Counted from the stretch's first letter, positions 44,659 to 54,600 are shown. The stretch: 64,000 nt of DNA from Chitinophagaceae bacterium UBA1930 (GCA_002337145.1 DDFK01000001.1:1147501-1211500), one strand, 5' to 3'. Program-made: numbers and translations. The notes: generated by a model not told the origin, from the letters alone.

Positions 44659-45858
44659 TCACCGTAAAATGTTTTTTATCCTCAAATCAAGCTCAACAGG
44701 GCTACCGTTTCTAAGCACCACTACTTTTATATGCCCACGGGCCTGTTGCAAGATATTCTTAAACACCTGTATGTCTTTGGAAACATGGCTACCTACAGCA
44801 AAAATGATATCGCCGCTCTGGAAACCGGCAATATCGCCTGGCGAGCCTTTGATGATATCCATTACCTGTATCTGGCTGTTTATTTGATAGATACTTAACC
44901 CGGTGTACGAATAATCGAACGCATCGTTGTAATGCGTATTGGGTTTAAGGTGTATGGCCTGGTCGGGATAGTTAAGAATTACATTGAACCTCCTCAGCAA
45001 ATCATTGCCAATAAGCCCGCCCATTTGTGGGTACGATGTAACGTTGTAATCGTCACTAAAAATAAAAGCAGGCACTTTTCTGAATTTGAACGGCCCAACC
45101 GTTATGCTTTTAAGCACCGAAATATGCATCAGTTTTTTTCCGCCCAGCCCCTCTGTTTGGGTCGGGTACATTTTCTTGTGCTTCTCAAACAGGCTGCTAT
45201 CCTCAACAAATTCCTTGCTCAACAAAAAGCAGAGTCCGGCACCACTATCAAAAATAAAACGCCCCGTAACCTGTTTGGCATCTTGTACTGTTAAGTAAGG
45301 TGTGGGCAATGTGGTAAACCCGGGGTGCATCAAGATGCCGCCCTTTGGGTACCTGATTGCCCCGGGTGTGTATATTTCAATCATCTGGTCGTCGTAATCA
45401 ATCTTTACAATATACCTTCTTAAAAAGCTGTAACCAATAATGCCATCAACCCTTATTCCGTAAACACTGCCCAACAATTCGTAATCATTAATATGAAAGG
45501 CAAGGCTATCCACTTTCAGGTCGGCCAAATGCAGCGAATGGCCATACGAAAACGAAACCTGCTTCATACCGGCAATGCCCCTAATAACATTGTTTGTTTG
45601 CGTTACCTGCAAATGGTATTTTTCAACAACGCTTGAATCCAGCGATATACCGCCACTGCCCGTATCCAGCACAAAATTGAGCGTGTCCGAAAGCTGACCA
45701 TCCAACTGGGCCCTAACGATAATAACACCGCCTGTTAACTGTGTAAAGGGCAGTTTGGTAATGAACTTTGCCTGTTGTGGCACAAACTCTTCCTGTGCCC
45801 CTGTATCTATACAAAAGCTTACCAGAACAAGCAAGGCCGTAAGGGCTTTTTTAAACAT
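44659..45858 (-). CDS. Exported aspartyl protease with C-terminal PDZ domain
   Basis: 399 residues from ATG 45856-45858, chosen because the signal peptide MFKKALTALLVLVSFCI begins there; the frame is open for 41 more residues upstream. Two retropepsin-like aspartic segments are seen: DTGSGGISLDSSVV (about residue 65) and DSGAGLCFLLSKEF (about residue 203). The Asp in the second is followed by Ser-Gly, as in the DTG/DSG pairing, so a single-chain pepsin-like fold is likely. The last ~85 residues form a PDZ domain with GSPGDIAGFQSGDIIFAVG. Periplasmic or surface processing protease; substrate unknown. Confidence 0.85.
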   Translation of the reverse strand: MFKKALTALLVLVSFCIDTGAQEEFVPQQAKFITKLPFTQLTGGVIIVRAQLDGQLSDTLNFVLDTGSGGISLDSSVVEKYHLQVTQTNNVIRGIAGMKQVSFSYGHSLHLADLKVDSLAFHINDYELLGSVYGIRVDGIIGYSFLRRYIVKIDYDDQMIEIYTPGAIRYPKGGILMHPGFTTLPTPYLTVQDAKQVTGRFIFDSGAGLCFLLSKEFVEDSSLFEKHKKMYPTQTEGLGGKKLMHISVLKSITVGPFKFRKVPAFIFSDDYNVTSYPQMGGLIGNDLLRRFNVILNYPDQAIHLKPNTHYNDAFDYSYTGLSIYQINSQIQVMDIIKGSPGDIAGFQSGDIIFAVGSHVSKDIQVFKNILQQARGHIKVVVLRNGSPVELDLRIKNILR

Positions 45859-46032
45859 ACCGCAATTACAAGATACAGTAAGGTAAAGGTTTTTATCAAA
45901 GACAGGCGGCATGGCTTTATTGCTGCCGGCTTTGTATATATGGCAATCATATTGGGTAAGCGGCAAATAATATCCATCCATCTATGAAACTGTACATCCT
46001 TAACTTTGCCCCATCAAAAATTTTTGAAGGAA

Positions 46033-47157
46033 ATGAAGTTGTCTGATTTATACGAGAAAGCACTACGCTTCGAGTTTCTCTCCATTGAAGAAGGAATGCA
46101 CCTTTTTGAACATGCCCCCCTTACGGAATTGATGTATGTGGCCGATGAATTAAGGAAAAAGCAGGTGCCGCACGGAAAAGTGACCTGGCAAATTGATCGG
46201 AATGTAAACACCACCAATGTATGTACGGCCAATTGCAAGTTCTGCAATTTTTTCCGTGTGCCCGGCCATGCAGATGCATACATTACGGACATGCCCACCT
46301 ATAGGAAAAAAATTACGGAAACATTAAAATATGGTGGCGACCAATTGCTGTTACAAGGCGGCCATCACCCAGAGCTTGGCCTTGATTTTTATACGCAAAC
46401 CTTTAGGCAGATAAAAGAAGAGTTCCCTACCATTAAGCTGCATACATTGGGACCACCCGAAGTGGCACATATCACTAAGCTCGAAAAATCCACCCACCAC
46501 GAAGTATTGAAAGCTTTGAAGGAAGCAGGTATGGACTCCTTACCAGGAGCCGGTGCAGAGATATTGGTTGACCGTGTAAGGCGACTGATTAGCAAGGGCA
46601 AGTGCGGTGCCGATGAGTGGCTGGCCATTATGCACGAATGCCATAAGCTGAACATTACCACATCTGCAACCATGATGTTTGGACATGTGGAAACCATAGA
46701 GGAACGTTTTATACACCTAGTAAGGATACGTGAAGTGCAGGCCATGAAACCTGCAGAGGCAAAGGGCTTTCTTGCATTTATTCCATGGACGTTTCAGGAT
46801 GTGGATACCCTGCTTACCAAGATACGCGGTGTGCATAATTTGACTACGGCTGAAGAGTACATCCGTATGATTGCCATTAGCCGCATCATGCTGCCGAATA
46901 TCAAGAATATACAAGCAAGCTGGCTTACAGTTGGCAAGCAAACCGCACAAATATGCCTCAATGCCGGTGCCAATGACTTTGGCAGCATCATGATTGAGGA
47001 GAACGTGGTAAGTGCAGCTGGGGCCCCGCACCGCTTTACTTACAAAACCATGCAGGATGCCATACGTGAAGCAGGCTTTGAGCCACAGCTTCGCAACCAG
47101 CAATACGAGTGGAGGGAAATTCCTGCGGCGATTGAAGAACAGGTGATAGATTATTAA
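46033..47157 (+). CDS. mqnC: Cyclic dehypoxanthinyl futalosine synthase (menaquinone biosynthesis)
   Basis: Radical SAM enzyme of the futalosine pathway that cyclises dehypoxanthinyl futalosine. 374 residues. The [4Fe-4S] cluster motif is C64-X3-C68-X2-C71 in TNVCTANCKFCNF; the SAM/substrate block GGHHPELGLDFY and LHTLGPPEVAHI follow, and the C-terminus has GANDFGSIMIEENVVSAAG. The ATG 46033 is preferred over the upstream TTG 46006: an exact TAnnTTTG -7-like box (46001-46008) overlaps the TTG. GAAGGAA precedes the ATG. Other mqn genes are not in the window. Confidence 0.95.
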   Translation: MKLSDLYEKALRFEFLSIEEGMHLFEHAPLTELMYVADELRKKQVPHGKVTWQIDRNVNTTNVCTANCKFCNFFRVPGHADAYITDMPTYRKKITETLKYGGDQLLLQGGHHPELGLDFYTQTFRQIKEEFPTIKLHTLGPPEVAHITKLEKSTHHEVLKALKEAGMDSLPGAGAEILVDRVRRLISKGKCGADEWLAIMHECHKLNITTSATMMFGHVETIEERFIHLVRIREVQAMKPAEAKGFLAFIPWTFQDVDTLLTKIRGVHNLTTAEEYIRMIAISRIMLPNIKNIQASWLTVGKQTAQICLNAGANDFGSIMIEENVVSAAGAPHRFTYKTMQDAIREAGFEPQLRNQQYEWREIPAAIEEQVIDY

Positions 47158-47174
47158 TTAGTTGATAACACCAT

Positions 47175-47206
47175 AAAAAGAGCCGGCAAATATGCCGGCT
47201 CTTTTT
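47175..47206 (+). terminator. Intrinsic terminator after mqnC
   Basis: 14-bp perfect stem AAAAAGAGCCGGCA/TGCCGGCTCTTTTT (47175-47188 with 47193-47206, loop AATA), the strongest hairpin in the window. Confidence 0.95.
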
Positions 47207-47270
47207 ATTACCCAATACACGGTATTGCGTGGGGCTGCTATCTGTATTATCCTTGTCTCAAAAAAGCACC

Positions 47271-47684
47271 ATGAACATTTTTGAATCGCTTATCTGTAGC
47301 CAGTATGCCGCACTTAAAATGAAAGGCAGCGGACAAAGTGCCAAAGCCAATGGCGTGGTACTTATTTCAGTTGCTTTGATGATGCATTTGCTAACACTGC
47401 TATTTATACTGGTTATTACCAAGAGTAACATTGTAAGGATAGACACACATGGATTGAATGGAAAGATATTTGGCAAGCTGCTGGCCTTTGGGTTGATTGC
47501 AGCCCTATACCCTATTGTTTATTTTTTTTACGGCAGGCAGCAACGTTTTGACCGCATAACACAGCAATTTGACGGATTGATGGAACCAGAACAAAAAGCA
47601 GTTATTAAAAAAGGGCTCTATTACCTGCTTGCCAGCTTTGGCATTTTTATCATTGTGCTAATGGTGCTTTTGTTCAAAAAATAG
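47271..47684 (+). CDS. Small membrane protein of unknown function
   Basis: 137 residues from ATG 47271. Three hydrophobic helices (about 30-50, 66-86 and 112-133) separate short charged loops. The GTG at 47229 would add 14 residues without clear meaning. The N-terminus is rich in Lys/Gly/Ser. Not recognised. Its only neighbour in the same direction is the ECF sigma gene 260 bases downstream. Confidence 0.65.
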   Translation: MNIFESLICSQYAALKMKGSGQSAKANGVVLISVALMMHLLTLLFILVITKSNIVRIDTHGLNGKIFGKLLAFGLIAALYPIVYFFYGRQQRFDRITQQFDGLMEPEQKAVIKKGLYYLLASFGIFIIVLMVLLFKK

Positions 47685-47797
47685 CCCTGTCTGGTTTTGC
47701 ATGAGAATCCGAAAGTGACTCAATAGCTTGAATTATTGTAAAAACTAAGCCTGTCGAAACCAGTTCCAAAACCTCCTATACCATCAGTTTCTGAAAG

Positions 47798-47869
47798 CTT
47801 GATTTGACAATTCATGTGTCAAACCAAGCCCCTACAAACAGTCCTTACGGTATGCGTAGGGATTTTTTT
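47798..47869 (+). terminator. Double hairpin region ending in an intrinsic terminator
   Basis: Two hairpins in series. The first is CTTGATTTGACA/TGTCAAACCAAG (47798-47809 with 47817-47828, one mismatch). The second is TCCTTACG/CGTAGGGA (47842-47849 with 47855-47862) with seven T after it. The second hairpin is a plausible terminator of the 137-aa membrane-protein gene; the first may be part of a structured RNA or the 3' region. Confidence 0.7.
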
Positions 47870-47943
47870 GGTTATTTTGTAACATAATTGCTGTTGAACC
47901 GTAACACATTCAACAAGGCAAACCCGAAAATATCCCGCTGTTT

Positions 47944-48429
47944 ATGACTGAACAAAATTACAATGACTGTGTAAACCAATACGCCGACAACGTGTTCAGG
48001 TTTATCGTTAAAAACCTCCGCCATGAGGAAGATGCCCGTGACATTGTGCAGACGGCATTTGAAAAACTGTGGCGTAATAGGGAGAGTGTAGAGAACGACA
48101 AATGCAAGTCATACCTGTTTACGGTTGCATACAACCAGATGATTGACCATATACGAAAAAACAAACGGGTTCAGTTAAAGGAAGAATTTGACGAGCATAC
48201 AAAAATCGGGCATCAAACTTCTACCCATACCAAAAGGGTTTTAATGGAAGCATTGAACCGCCTGAACGAAACACAAAAAAGCCTGGTAATGCTAAAGGAT
48301 TATGAAGGCTACAATTATGAGGAGATTGGAAAAATCATGGACTTATCGGAAAGCCAGGTAAAGGTTTACCTGCACCGTGCAAGATTGGCTTTAAGGGATT
48401 ATTTAGTGAAACCAGAAAATGTGCTATAG
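47944..48429 (+). CDS. ECF-type RNA polymerase sigma factor
   Basis: 161 residues. Region 2 spans about residues 14-80 (NVFRFIVKNLRHEEDARDIVQTAFEKLWRN and CKSYLFTVAYNQMIDHIRKN) and region 4 about 105-158 (YEGYNYEEIGKIMDLSESQVKVYLHRARLAL). It directs RNA polymerase to a limited regulon. The presumed anti-sigma factor gene starts 39 bases downstream, and a beta-barrel gene follows, so this is a membrane-sensing sigma module. It lacks the FecI/FecR and TonB receptor context, so it is probably not of the iron type. Confidence 0.93.
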   Translation: MTEQNYNDCVNQYADNVFRFIVKNLRHEEDARDIVQTAFEKLWRNRESVENDKCKSYLFTVAYNQMIDHIRKNKRVQLKEEFDEHTKIGHQTSTHTKRVLMEALNRLNETQKSLVMLKDYEGYNYEEIGKIMDLSESQVKVYLHRARLALRDYLVKPENVL

Positions 48430-48468
48430 GAACCGAGGTTGAATTTCCGGATTTTTTAAAGAAACAAC

Positions 48469-49644
48469 ATGAACATCAACAGACATAATTACGAAGAACT
48501 TTTCTTACTCTATATAGATGGGGAACTTGATGCCGTGCAAAAGCAGCTAGTAGAGGCATTTGCAGCAGCCAACCCAGATTTAAAGGAAGAACTGGACATG
48601 TTGAAGGAAACAGTATTGTTTACTGATAATGACCTGGTATTTGCCGACAAGTCTTCGCTTTATAAATCATTGGATGCAGCTAGCATTACGACCCATAATT
48701 ACGAAGAGCATTTTTTACTGTATGTGGACAATGAACTGGAGCAGCCAGCAAAAACTGGAGTGGAAACTTTTGTATTGCAGCATCCTGAATTGCAGGACCA
48801 GTTTACGGTGTTGAAACAGACAAAACTGGAAGCTGAACATATTGCCTGCCCCAATAAAGAGTTATTGTATAAGGAAGAAAAGGAACGCCGCCCGGTTGTT
48901 TTTATGTGGGCCAAGAGGCTAGCCATTGCAGCCGCTATTTTATTGTTTGCTGTAATGGCATGGATGCTTACATCCAACAACAAGCAAACAGCCGATGGTC
49001 CAACTGTGGCAAAGGCCAATGGTTCTTCCGTAGAAAAAAATTCGGCATCAACTGTAACATCTACTACAACTGTCCCGTTAAGCACAGGTACAAAGACAGA
49101 TGATACTGTTGAACCACAACAAACCATACAGCATTCATTGGCCGATGTGGCAACACAGGGTAATAAGAGTACCGAAAAGCTGCCAGTAAAAACGGTTGTT
49201 GAACCAGTGCAGAAAACGTTGCCCACAAACAGCATTGCCAAAGCTGACAACAATAGCACTAACAATAGCAGCAATGGTTTAACAGTGGCACAGCCGCAAC
49301 AAAAGCAGGAAGCAATTATTGCAGCCGTTATACCCAACAAAAGCACCGAGCAACCGGTACATACGGTGGCAAGCAACAGTAAAACCGAAAGCAATAGCCC
49401 CATCAATACCAAAGTGGCCAACACCAACACAGCTTCTCTTATGGCACAGCCTGCTGTTTATAGGGAACTGAATACGGCGGATGAAGATGATGAAAGCAAA
49501 TCGGTGTACATCGGCTCCATGCAAATCAGTAAAACCAAATTGAATGGGTTTTTCAAAAAGGCCAAAAAGATTTTTGGCAAATCGAAAAGCGAAGACGCTC
49601 CTACCGAAGAAAGCCCTAATACCCATTCAAGATCATTAAGATAA
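48469..49644 (+). CDS. Predicted anti-sigma factor with duplicated N-terminal domain
   Basis: 391 residues. Two N-terminal copies of an about 60-residue helical domain (HNYEELFLLYIDGELD at 4-19 and HNYEEHFLLYVDNELE at 76-91) resemble the anti-sigma domains of Bacteroidetes but lack the HXXXCXXC zinc pattern. A membrane helix follows (about 146-164, RLAIAAAILLFAVMAWM). The rest is a low-complexity Thr/Ser/Asn/Gln-rich segment (about 170-340) and a conserved-looking basic end SVYIGSMQISKTKLNGFFKK. The cytoplasmic part would hold the sigma factor; the periplasmic part may sense envelope state. It lies between the ECF sigma gene and the beta-barrel gene. Confidence 0.8.
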   Translation: MNINRHNYEELFLLYIDGELDAVQKQLVEAFAAANPDLKEELDMLKETVLFTDNDLVFADKSSLYKSLDAASITTHNYEEHFLLYVDNELEQPAKTGVETFVLQHPELQDQFTVLKQTKLEAEHIACPNKELLYKEEKERRPVVFMWAKRLAIAAAILLFAVMAWMLTSNNKQTADGPTVAKANGSSVEKNSASTVTSTTTVPLSTGTKTDDTVEPQQTIQHSLADVATQGNKSTEKLPVKTVVEPVQKTLPTNSIAKADNNSTNNSSNGLTVAQPQQKQEAIIAAVIPNKSTEQPVHTVASNSKTESNSPINTKVANTNTASLMAQPAVYRELNTADEDDESKSVYIGSMQISKTKLNGFFKKAKKIFGKSKSEDAPTEESPNTHSRSLR

Positions 49645-49662
49645 ATTTTTAAACACACAAGT

Positions 49663-50514
49663 ATGAAACGCACATTATTGGCAACAGCTATCATGCTGTT
49701 TGCAGCAACAGGTTTTGCCCAAACGGATTCAACCAAAAATGCACCGGACACAGTTAAGGTGGGCAATTTTGTCATCATCAAAAAAGCAAAAGCCAATCAA
49801 AACAATTCGTTTGAAATACGCCTTGGCAGCAATAGCAGCAACCGCAAGAAAAAGAACCTCAGCACCAACTGGTGGATATTGGACCTGGGCTTTACCAATC
49901 TTAGGGACAATACCAATTATGCCAGTGCACAGGCAGGCTCGTATCTTAGGGTAGGTCGTCCGGCCGATGGCCCAGTAACCGAAAACAGCATGAAGCTGAA
50001 CCGTGGTAAGAGCTCCAATGTGAACCTTTGGTTCTTTATGCAAAAACTGAACGTTGCCAAACATGTGGTGAACCTTAAATATGGGTTGGGCTTGGAGATG
50101 TATAACTTTCGTTATGAGAACAGCATCAGCTACCGTAAAGATGGAAGCAACCCTTATATATTCAACGACTCCATCAGCTTTTCCAAAAACAAACTGTATG
50201 CGGGCTATATTACCGCACCGCTTATGCTGAACATTAATGCAACACCCGATAAGAGAAGGGGCTTTAGTTTCAGTGCAGGTGTAAGTGCCGGTTACCTGGT
50301 GGCAAGCCGCAACAAACAGGTAAGCGATGCCCGTGGCAAAGTGAAATACAAAGGCGATTTTGACCTGCAGCCCTGGCGTTTGGCAGCCATTGCCGAAGTT
50401 GGTTTGGGCCCTGTTCGTTTATACGGCAGCTATAGCCTGAATGCCCTGCACAATAGTAGCACAAGGTTAGAGCAGTACCCTTATGCAATAGGCATCAGGT
50501 TCAGCAATTGGTAG
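49663..50514 (+). CDS. Outer-membrane beta-barrel protein
   Basis: 283 residues. Signal peptide MKRTLLATAIMLFAATGFA, then an unstructured lysine-rich segment (about 32-65, VKVGNFVIIKKAKANQ) and an amphipathic beta-strand pattern with alternate aromatic residues to the terminal SNW (e.g. NLKYGLGLEMYNFRYEN, FSFSAGVSAGYLVAS, LYGSYSLNALHNSS). Resembles the porin-like barrel proteins that accompany sigma modules in Bacteroidetes. Nineteen bases downstream of the anti-sigma gene; probable sensor or target of the pair. Confidence 0.8.
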   Translation: MKRTLLATAIMLFAATGFAQTDSTKNAPDTVKVGNFVIIKKAKANQNNSFEIRLGSNSSNRKKKNLSTNWWILDLGFTNLRDNTNYASAQAGSYLRVGRPADGPVTENSMKLNRGKSSNVNLWFFMQKLNVAKHVVNLKYGLGLEMYNFRYENSISYRKDGSNPYIFNDSISFSKNKLYAGYITAPLMLNINATPDKRRGFSFSAGVSAGYLVASRNKQVSDARGKVKYKGDFDLQPWRLAAIAEVGLGPVRLYGSYSLNALHNSSTRLEQYPYAIGIRFSNW

Positions 50515-50547
50515 TACACTTTTTTCTGCATGGAATATGGATAAAAT

Positions 50548-50590
50548 AACAATGCCCAGTAATTAAGTTTACTGGGCATTGTTGCTTTTA
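50548..50590 (+). terminator. Terminator of the sigma/anti-sigma/barrel operon
   Basis: 15-bp perfect stem AACAATGCCCAGTAA/TTACTGGGCATTGTT (50548-50562 with 50569-50583, loop TTAAGT). The T-run after it is short, so efficiency is uncertain. Confidence 0.85.
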
Positions 50591-50607
50591 TATTGATTGA
50601 AACGGTA

Positions 50608-51621
50608 TCATTTTTTTGTGGCCGTCTTTACAATCTTCCTGATTACGCTATCCAGTTCGTTGGATGATTGCCTGAGCATATCCAACAGCCCTATTACATC
50701 GTCTGGCAAAGATTCTTCGTAGTGTTTCAATAGTTCTACTAACCCTAGCATATTGGATAGGGGCCTTCTTATTTCATGGGCATTTATCCTTGCTATTTCC
50801 TTTAGCTGTATATTCTGCTGCTCCAAAGAAATATTGGAGTTGATGACAGCCGACACATCCCTTGTATTCACATTTACACCAGTTATGTTTTTGGTAACCT
50901 CGTCATATACCGGAAAGAATTTTGCACGGAACCAGATACGCTCGCCGGTCAATGATTGATAGTCCCTTACACTGTCAACCATTTCGCCAGTAAGGGCCAA
51001 TTCCATGGCAGCTTTTGCATCTACTTTCATTTCAGGTGGCATGGCTGTAAGCAGGTTGTCGCCAGGCAGCAGCCGTACACCTGTATAGTAGTCAAAATAC
51101 TGTATGGCAGCATTGTTTAAAGTAATGATGTTAAAGTCCCTGTCAAGAAAAAAATTGAAGTCGCTTGTGCTGTTGAAGATGGCTTTAAAACGTTGCTCCG
51201 TATCCTGCAACTTGTTTTCAATGGCTATTACTTCTGTTACTTCCTGCACCATGCCCAGTTCCTGTTTGGCAAAGCCGTGGGCCCCACGAAGAAAGACAGT
51301 CCTGGTATTCTTGAACCAGCCGTATTCGCCATTTGCCTTGCGGTAACGCGATACGGTTACCAGTTGCTCGCTATCGCTTAACAGCCTTACCTTGCTCTGT
51401 ACTTCCTCCAGTTTGGCAAAGTCTTCGGGGTGCAATACTGTTTTGGGAATATTGGCTCCCATGGCTTCAACATCTGCCTTTGTATAACCCAGAACTTCGG
51501 TCAGTTTTTTATTGCTGTAAATGGCTTTGTGCTCGTCAAGATCGTATATGTATATCAATAGTGGCGACGAGTCCACAATTTTTTGGAACAAAAGCTTGTT
51601 ATCGTAGTTTTCTACTAGCAA
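50608..51621 (-). CDS. PAS-PAS-HisKA protein lacking a kinase ATPase domain
   Basis: 337 residues, cytoplasmic. Two PAS-like domains (about 10-135 and 142-260; the sequences SSPLLIYIYDLDEHKAIYSN and FNSTSDFNFFLDRDFNIITLNN mark them), then a dimerisation helix pair with H-box phospho-acceptor H282 in ARINAHEIRRPLSNML. The protein ends at residue 337, and the sequence beyond it is non-coding down to the 50548 terminator, so the HATPase domain is truly absent. Start is TTG at 51621; the next ATG is residue 54. It could receive phosphate from another kinase or be a scaffold. Confidence 0.8.
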   Translation of the reverse strand: MLVENYDNKLLFQKIVDSSPLLIYIYDLDEHKAIYSNKKLTEVLGYTKADVEAMGANIPKTVLHPEDFAKLEEVQSKVRLLSDSEQLVTVSRYRKANGEYGWFKNTRTVFLRGAHGFAKQELGMVQEVTEVIAIENKLQDTEQRFKAIFNSTSDFNFFLDRDFNIITLNNAAIQYFDYYTGVRLLPGDNLLTAMPPEMKVDAKAAMELALTGEMVDSVRDYQSLTGERIWFRAKFFPVYDEVTKNITGVNVNTRDVSAVINSNISLEQQNIQLKEIARINAHEIRRPLSNMLGLVELLKHYEESLPDDVIGLLDMLRQSSNELDSVIRKIVKTATKK

Positions 51622-51688
51622 GGCAAACAGTTTTGGTCAGCAGCTAACTGCTGTTCGAATTACATTTATGCATTGACAAAGCCTTTAC

Positions 51689-54600
51689 CTATGGTGCCAA
51701 AGAGACCCTTATCTGTAAACCTGCCCTTGTATTAATGGTAGGTGCAGATGTGGAGATGTAAGGCGTAACCCTTCTTTGGTCAAAGAACAACTTAACATTT
51801 ACACGGTTGTTCATTACATAGTCTATGGAAGGCTGTATAGTGATTACTTTTTGGCCACCTGTACCATAGGCATTTGCTTGGTCCAAACGGCTGTTGCTGG
51901 TAAAGTCATCACGCATGGCCAGGTCAAGTTTAAAGCTGATGTCATTTTCCAGTTTCTTTCCTTTCATACCAGGCAGCTTGAACGGAAGCGTGAAGCCACG
52001 TTTACGCCAACTGGCACCCACTACCCATTCGGTACTATTGGTCTGGCTCAATTGGTAGTCAATCAAACTCAGGCTCAACTGCCTGCTTTTTTTGTATTCA
52101 AATTTCAGGTTCAGTTGGGTAATGGTGGTTACATCTATACCAATCAACGGTGCAAACTGCTCTTGTATGGTAATATTAGGCACCAGGAAAAACGGAACAT
52201 AGTTGCCACTTACGGTATCTATAAAGCTTGGTGCACCATAACGGAACGGATCGGTGAAAAGGAGTGCACTGTTGTAGCTGTTCATGGCCAACGATCCATT
52301 ATAGGCATGCGTTAAGGTAATGTTGCTAAAGGTTTTTGCCAATGCAGGTATCTTGCTTAAACCCGTATAGGTTGCCCGCCAGTTTGGCTTGGGCAGTATG
52401 CCCGAAAAAGGATTGGACCTTACATTATTGTTGTTCTGCTTAATCAATGCAACGGTATTGGGATCTTTGCCTGTGTATGCAGCAATGAAGGATGGTATCA
52501 ATACATCCTGTGCATAACGGTTGTAGCCCTTTGCGTAACCATCCGCATTTACACCACCCGTTGTTGGGTTGTAGTAAGGGTTTGCAGCGGCAGCACGTTG
52601 GCTCATGATTAAGCGGTAGTCCTGGAATTTTTTGAATGTTTCCGATATCTCGTTCGGGTTGTTTTTCTCGAACAAAGTGCTAAACGCTATATACGATACA
52701 TTGAAACCACCGGCAGCATAAGGTGTTAAGTGTTGGGCCTTGCCATTGCCTGCGGTACTTGTGTCCTTAAACAGTTCGGTATATTCTTTACTGAAGGTTT
52801 TATCTAGGTTAAAGTCGATAATGAATTCCTTAATGGGTTCAACCTGTGCAGTGATGCTTAACTTCTGTTCAAAATTCTGGCGGAACAATGAGTTAAAGTT
52901 CGGGTCCCTGGATATTAAACCTTGTGCCGCTTTTTTGTTGAGCCAGTTGGTATCCGGTTGCTTTCCAAAAACATAGTCCAAACCGGGCTGCATGCTCCTG
53001 AAATTCTGTCCCAGTACTTTTGTACTGTCCATATAACCCGGCAAACGGCTCTTATAGTTTTCGCCATAGTTTACGGATACCCTTTTAAGCATGGTAATGA
53101 GCTTGCCTCCGGCTTTCACAAATTCGTTCATCTCCACAGGCTGGTTCTGCTTCTGCAGGCGTTGTGCAATTCTTGCATCACGTTTTTGCTGCCTCCATTT
53201 CTTTATGGCTGCTTCCTTTGCTTTACCGGTTAGCCCCTTGGTTACTTCTGCTTTTGTTGGCACAGTAATGCCTACGGTATTGTTGGTTGGGTTGGTACTT
53301 GCATCCTTGCCATTTTTCTTTTTAGGATCGGTACCCGGTGCTGTTTTGGGTTTGGGTGGTGCAATATTATCCAATGCCCTTAACCATCTTGATTTGCTGT
53401 ATAGCCTTGTTAAGTCAAACTCGCCATTAATGGTATTTTCCTGACTGTTTTCCAGGATATTGCCTAAGCTAATGGCCAAACGGCTTGCACCAATCCAGTT
53501 ATAGGAGGTGGAGTAATTGTACCGTGCGGTAATCCAGTCCGTTAGTGGGAACTTCGTTAGCGGCAATGTATAGCTTAAAGTAGCTTTCTGCGTATAGTAG
53601 GTATTACGGCCACCATTCCAGAAGTTTTGTCTTACGGTGTCTTTCTTGGCCTTGGTATCCAATAAACCATAAGGCTCATCTACCCTTGCATTGTTGGTGG
53701 CAGAAAAATCGAGGTTCAGGGAACGTGAAAGATCCCAACGCATGTTATAGAACCTGTCAAACGTAAAGTACTTGTCGTAAGTGGTATCTACCCTTTCAAT
53801 TTTACCGGTGCCATCGGTATTTACAATACGTGGAATGTACTGTCCGAATTGCCTGTTGATATCGGCCCTGAAACTTAACAAGGAAGGTTTCGGGTTAAAG
53901 TTGAAATCCCGAACCAGGTTATACCAATTACTCTTGCGTTTAGACAATAGCTTTTTAAACGGCTCAATATATTTTGATGGAGCGTTATAGGTATAGCCAA
54001 AGCCACCACGTTGTTTGGTTACTTCATTCTTTAATACCAATGGGCTGCTCTGCTCAATTTTGGTATAGGAATAGCTCATATCAAAATTGCTCAGGCTCCA
54101 TAACTTAGGCTTGCCCGTGCTTTGAATGCGTACATTGGTAAGGTTGAAAGTTTTGGTGGTTGATTGGTCCAACGCAACATTTTTGATGGAGTCCCTCTGT
54201 TGCTGTGTCTTGGCAGCACTGAGCTTATCCTTATACTTCACGTCTTTATCGTAAGGGTCGTACTCTGGCTTACGGATTGTTTTGCTGATGCTTGTATAAA
54301 TCGGGATGCTTATCTGGGCCTTGTTCTTGCCAACTTTTGGCGTAAGCTTACCGGCATCAATGGTTGCAGCAGCATCAAACTGAAACAGGTTATCCCTGGC
54401 CCTGTCGTTAACCCTTTGTTCTATTGTTCCAAAACCTTGCGTGTAGGTATTGGCCGAAACACTTACCGTACCTAGGTCTGCCAGTTGCACATCTATCCTT
54501 GCCAAAGCTGCATATGAGCCATGTTCATCTATTTCAGACAGTCTTAATTCGTTTACCCATACTTCTGCATTTAGTGGGAAGGTGTTGTTGTCTTTTGCAT

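Noticed and set aside
46006..46032. TTG start nine codons upstream of the mqnC ATG
   Set aside because: It overlaps an exact TAnnTTTG -7-like box, and the added residues are not conserved-looking.
49000..49340. Low-complexity Thr/Asn/Ser-rich DNA as a tandem repeat or CRISPR-like array
   Set aside because: The bases do not form regular repeats or spacers; it is coding low complexity of the anti-sigma outer region.
48699..49430. Long minus-strand open frame across the anti-sigma gene
   Set aside because: Its protein is a Leu/Val/Ser/Cys-rich shadow caused by the Thr/Asn/Gln-rich codons of the plus-strand gene; no family features.
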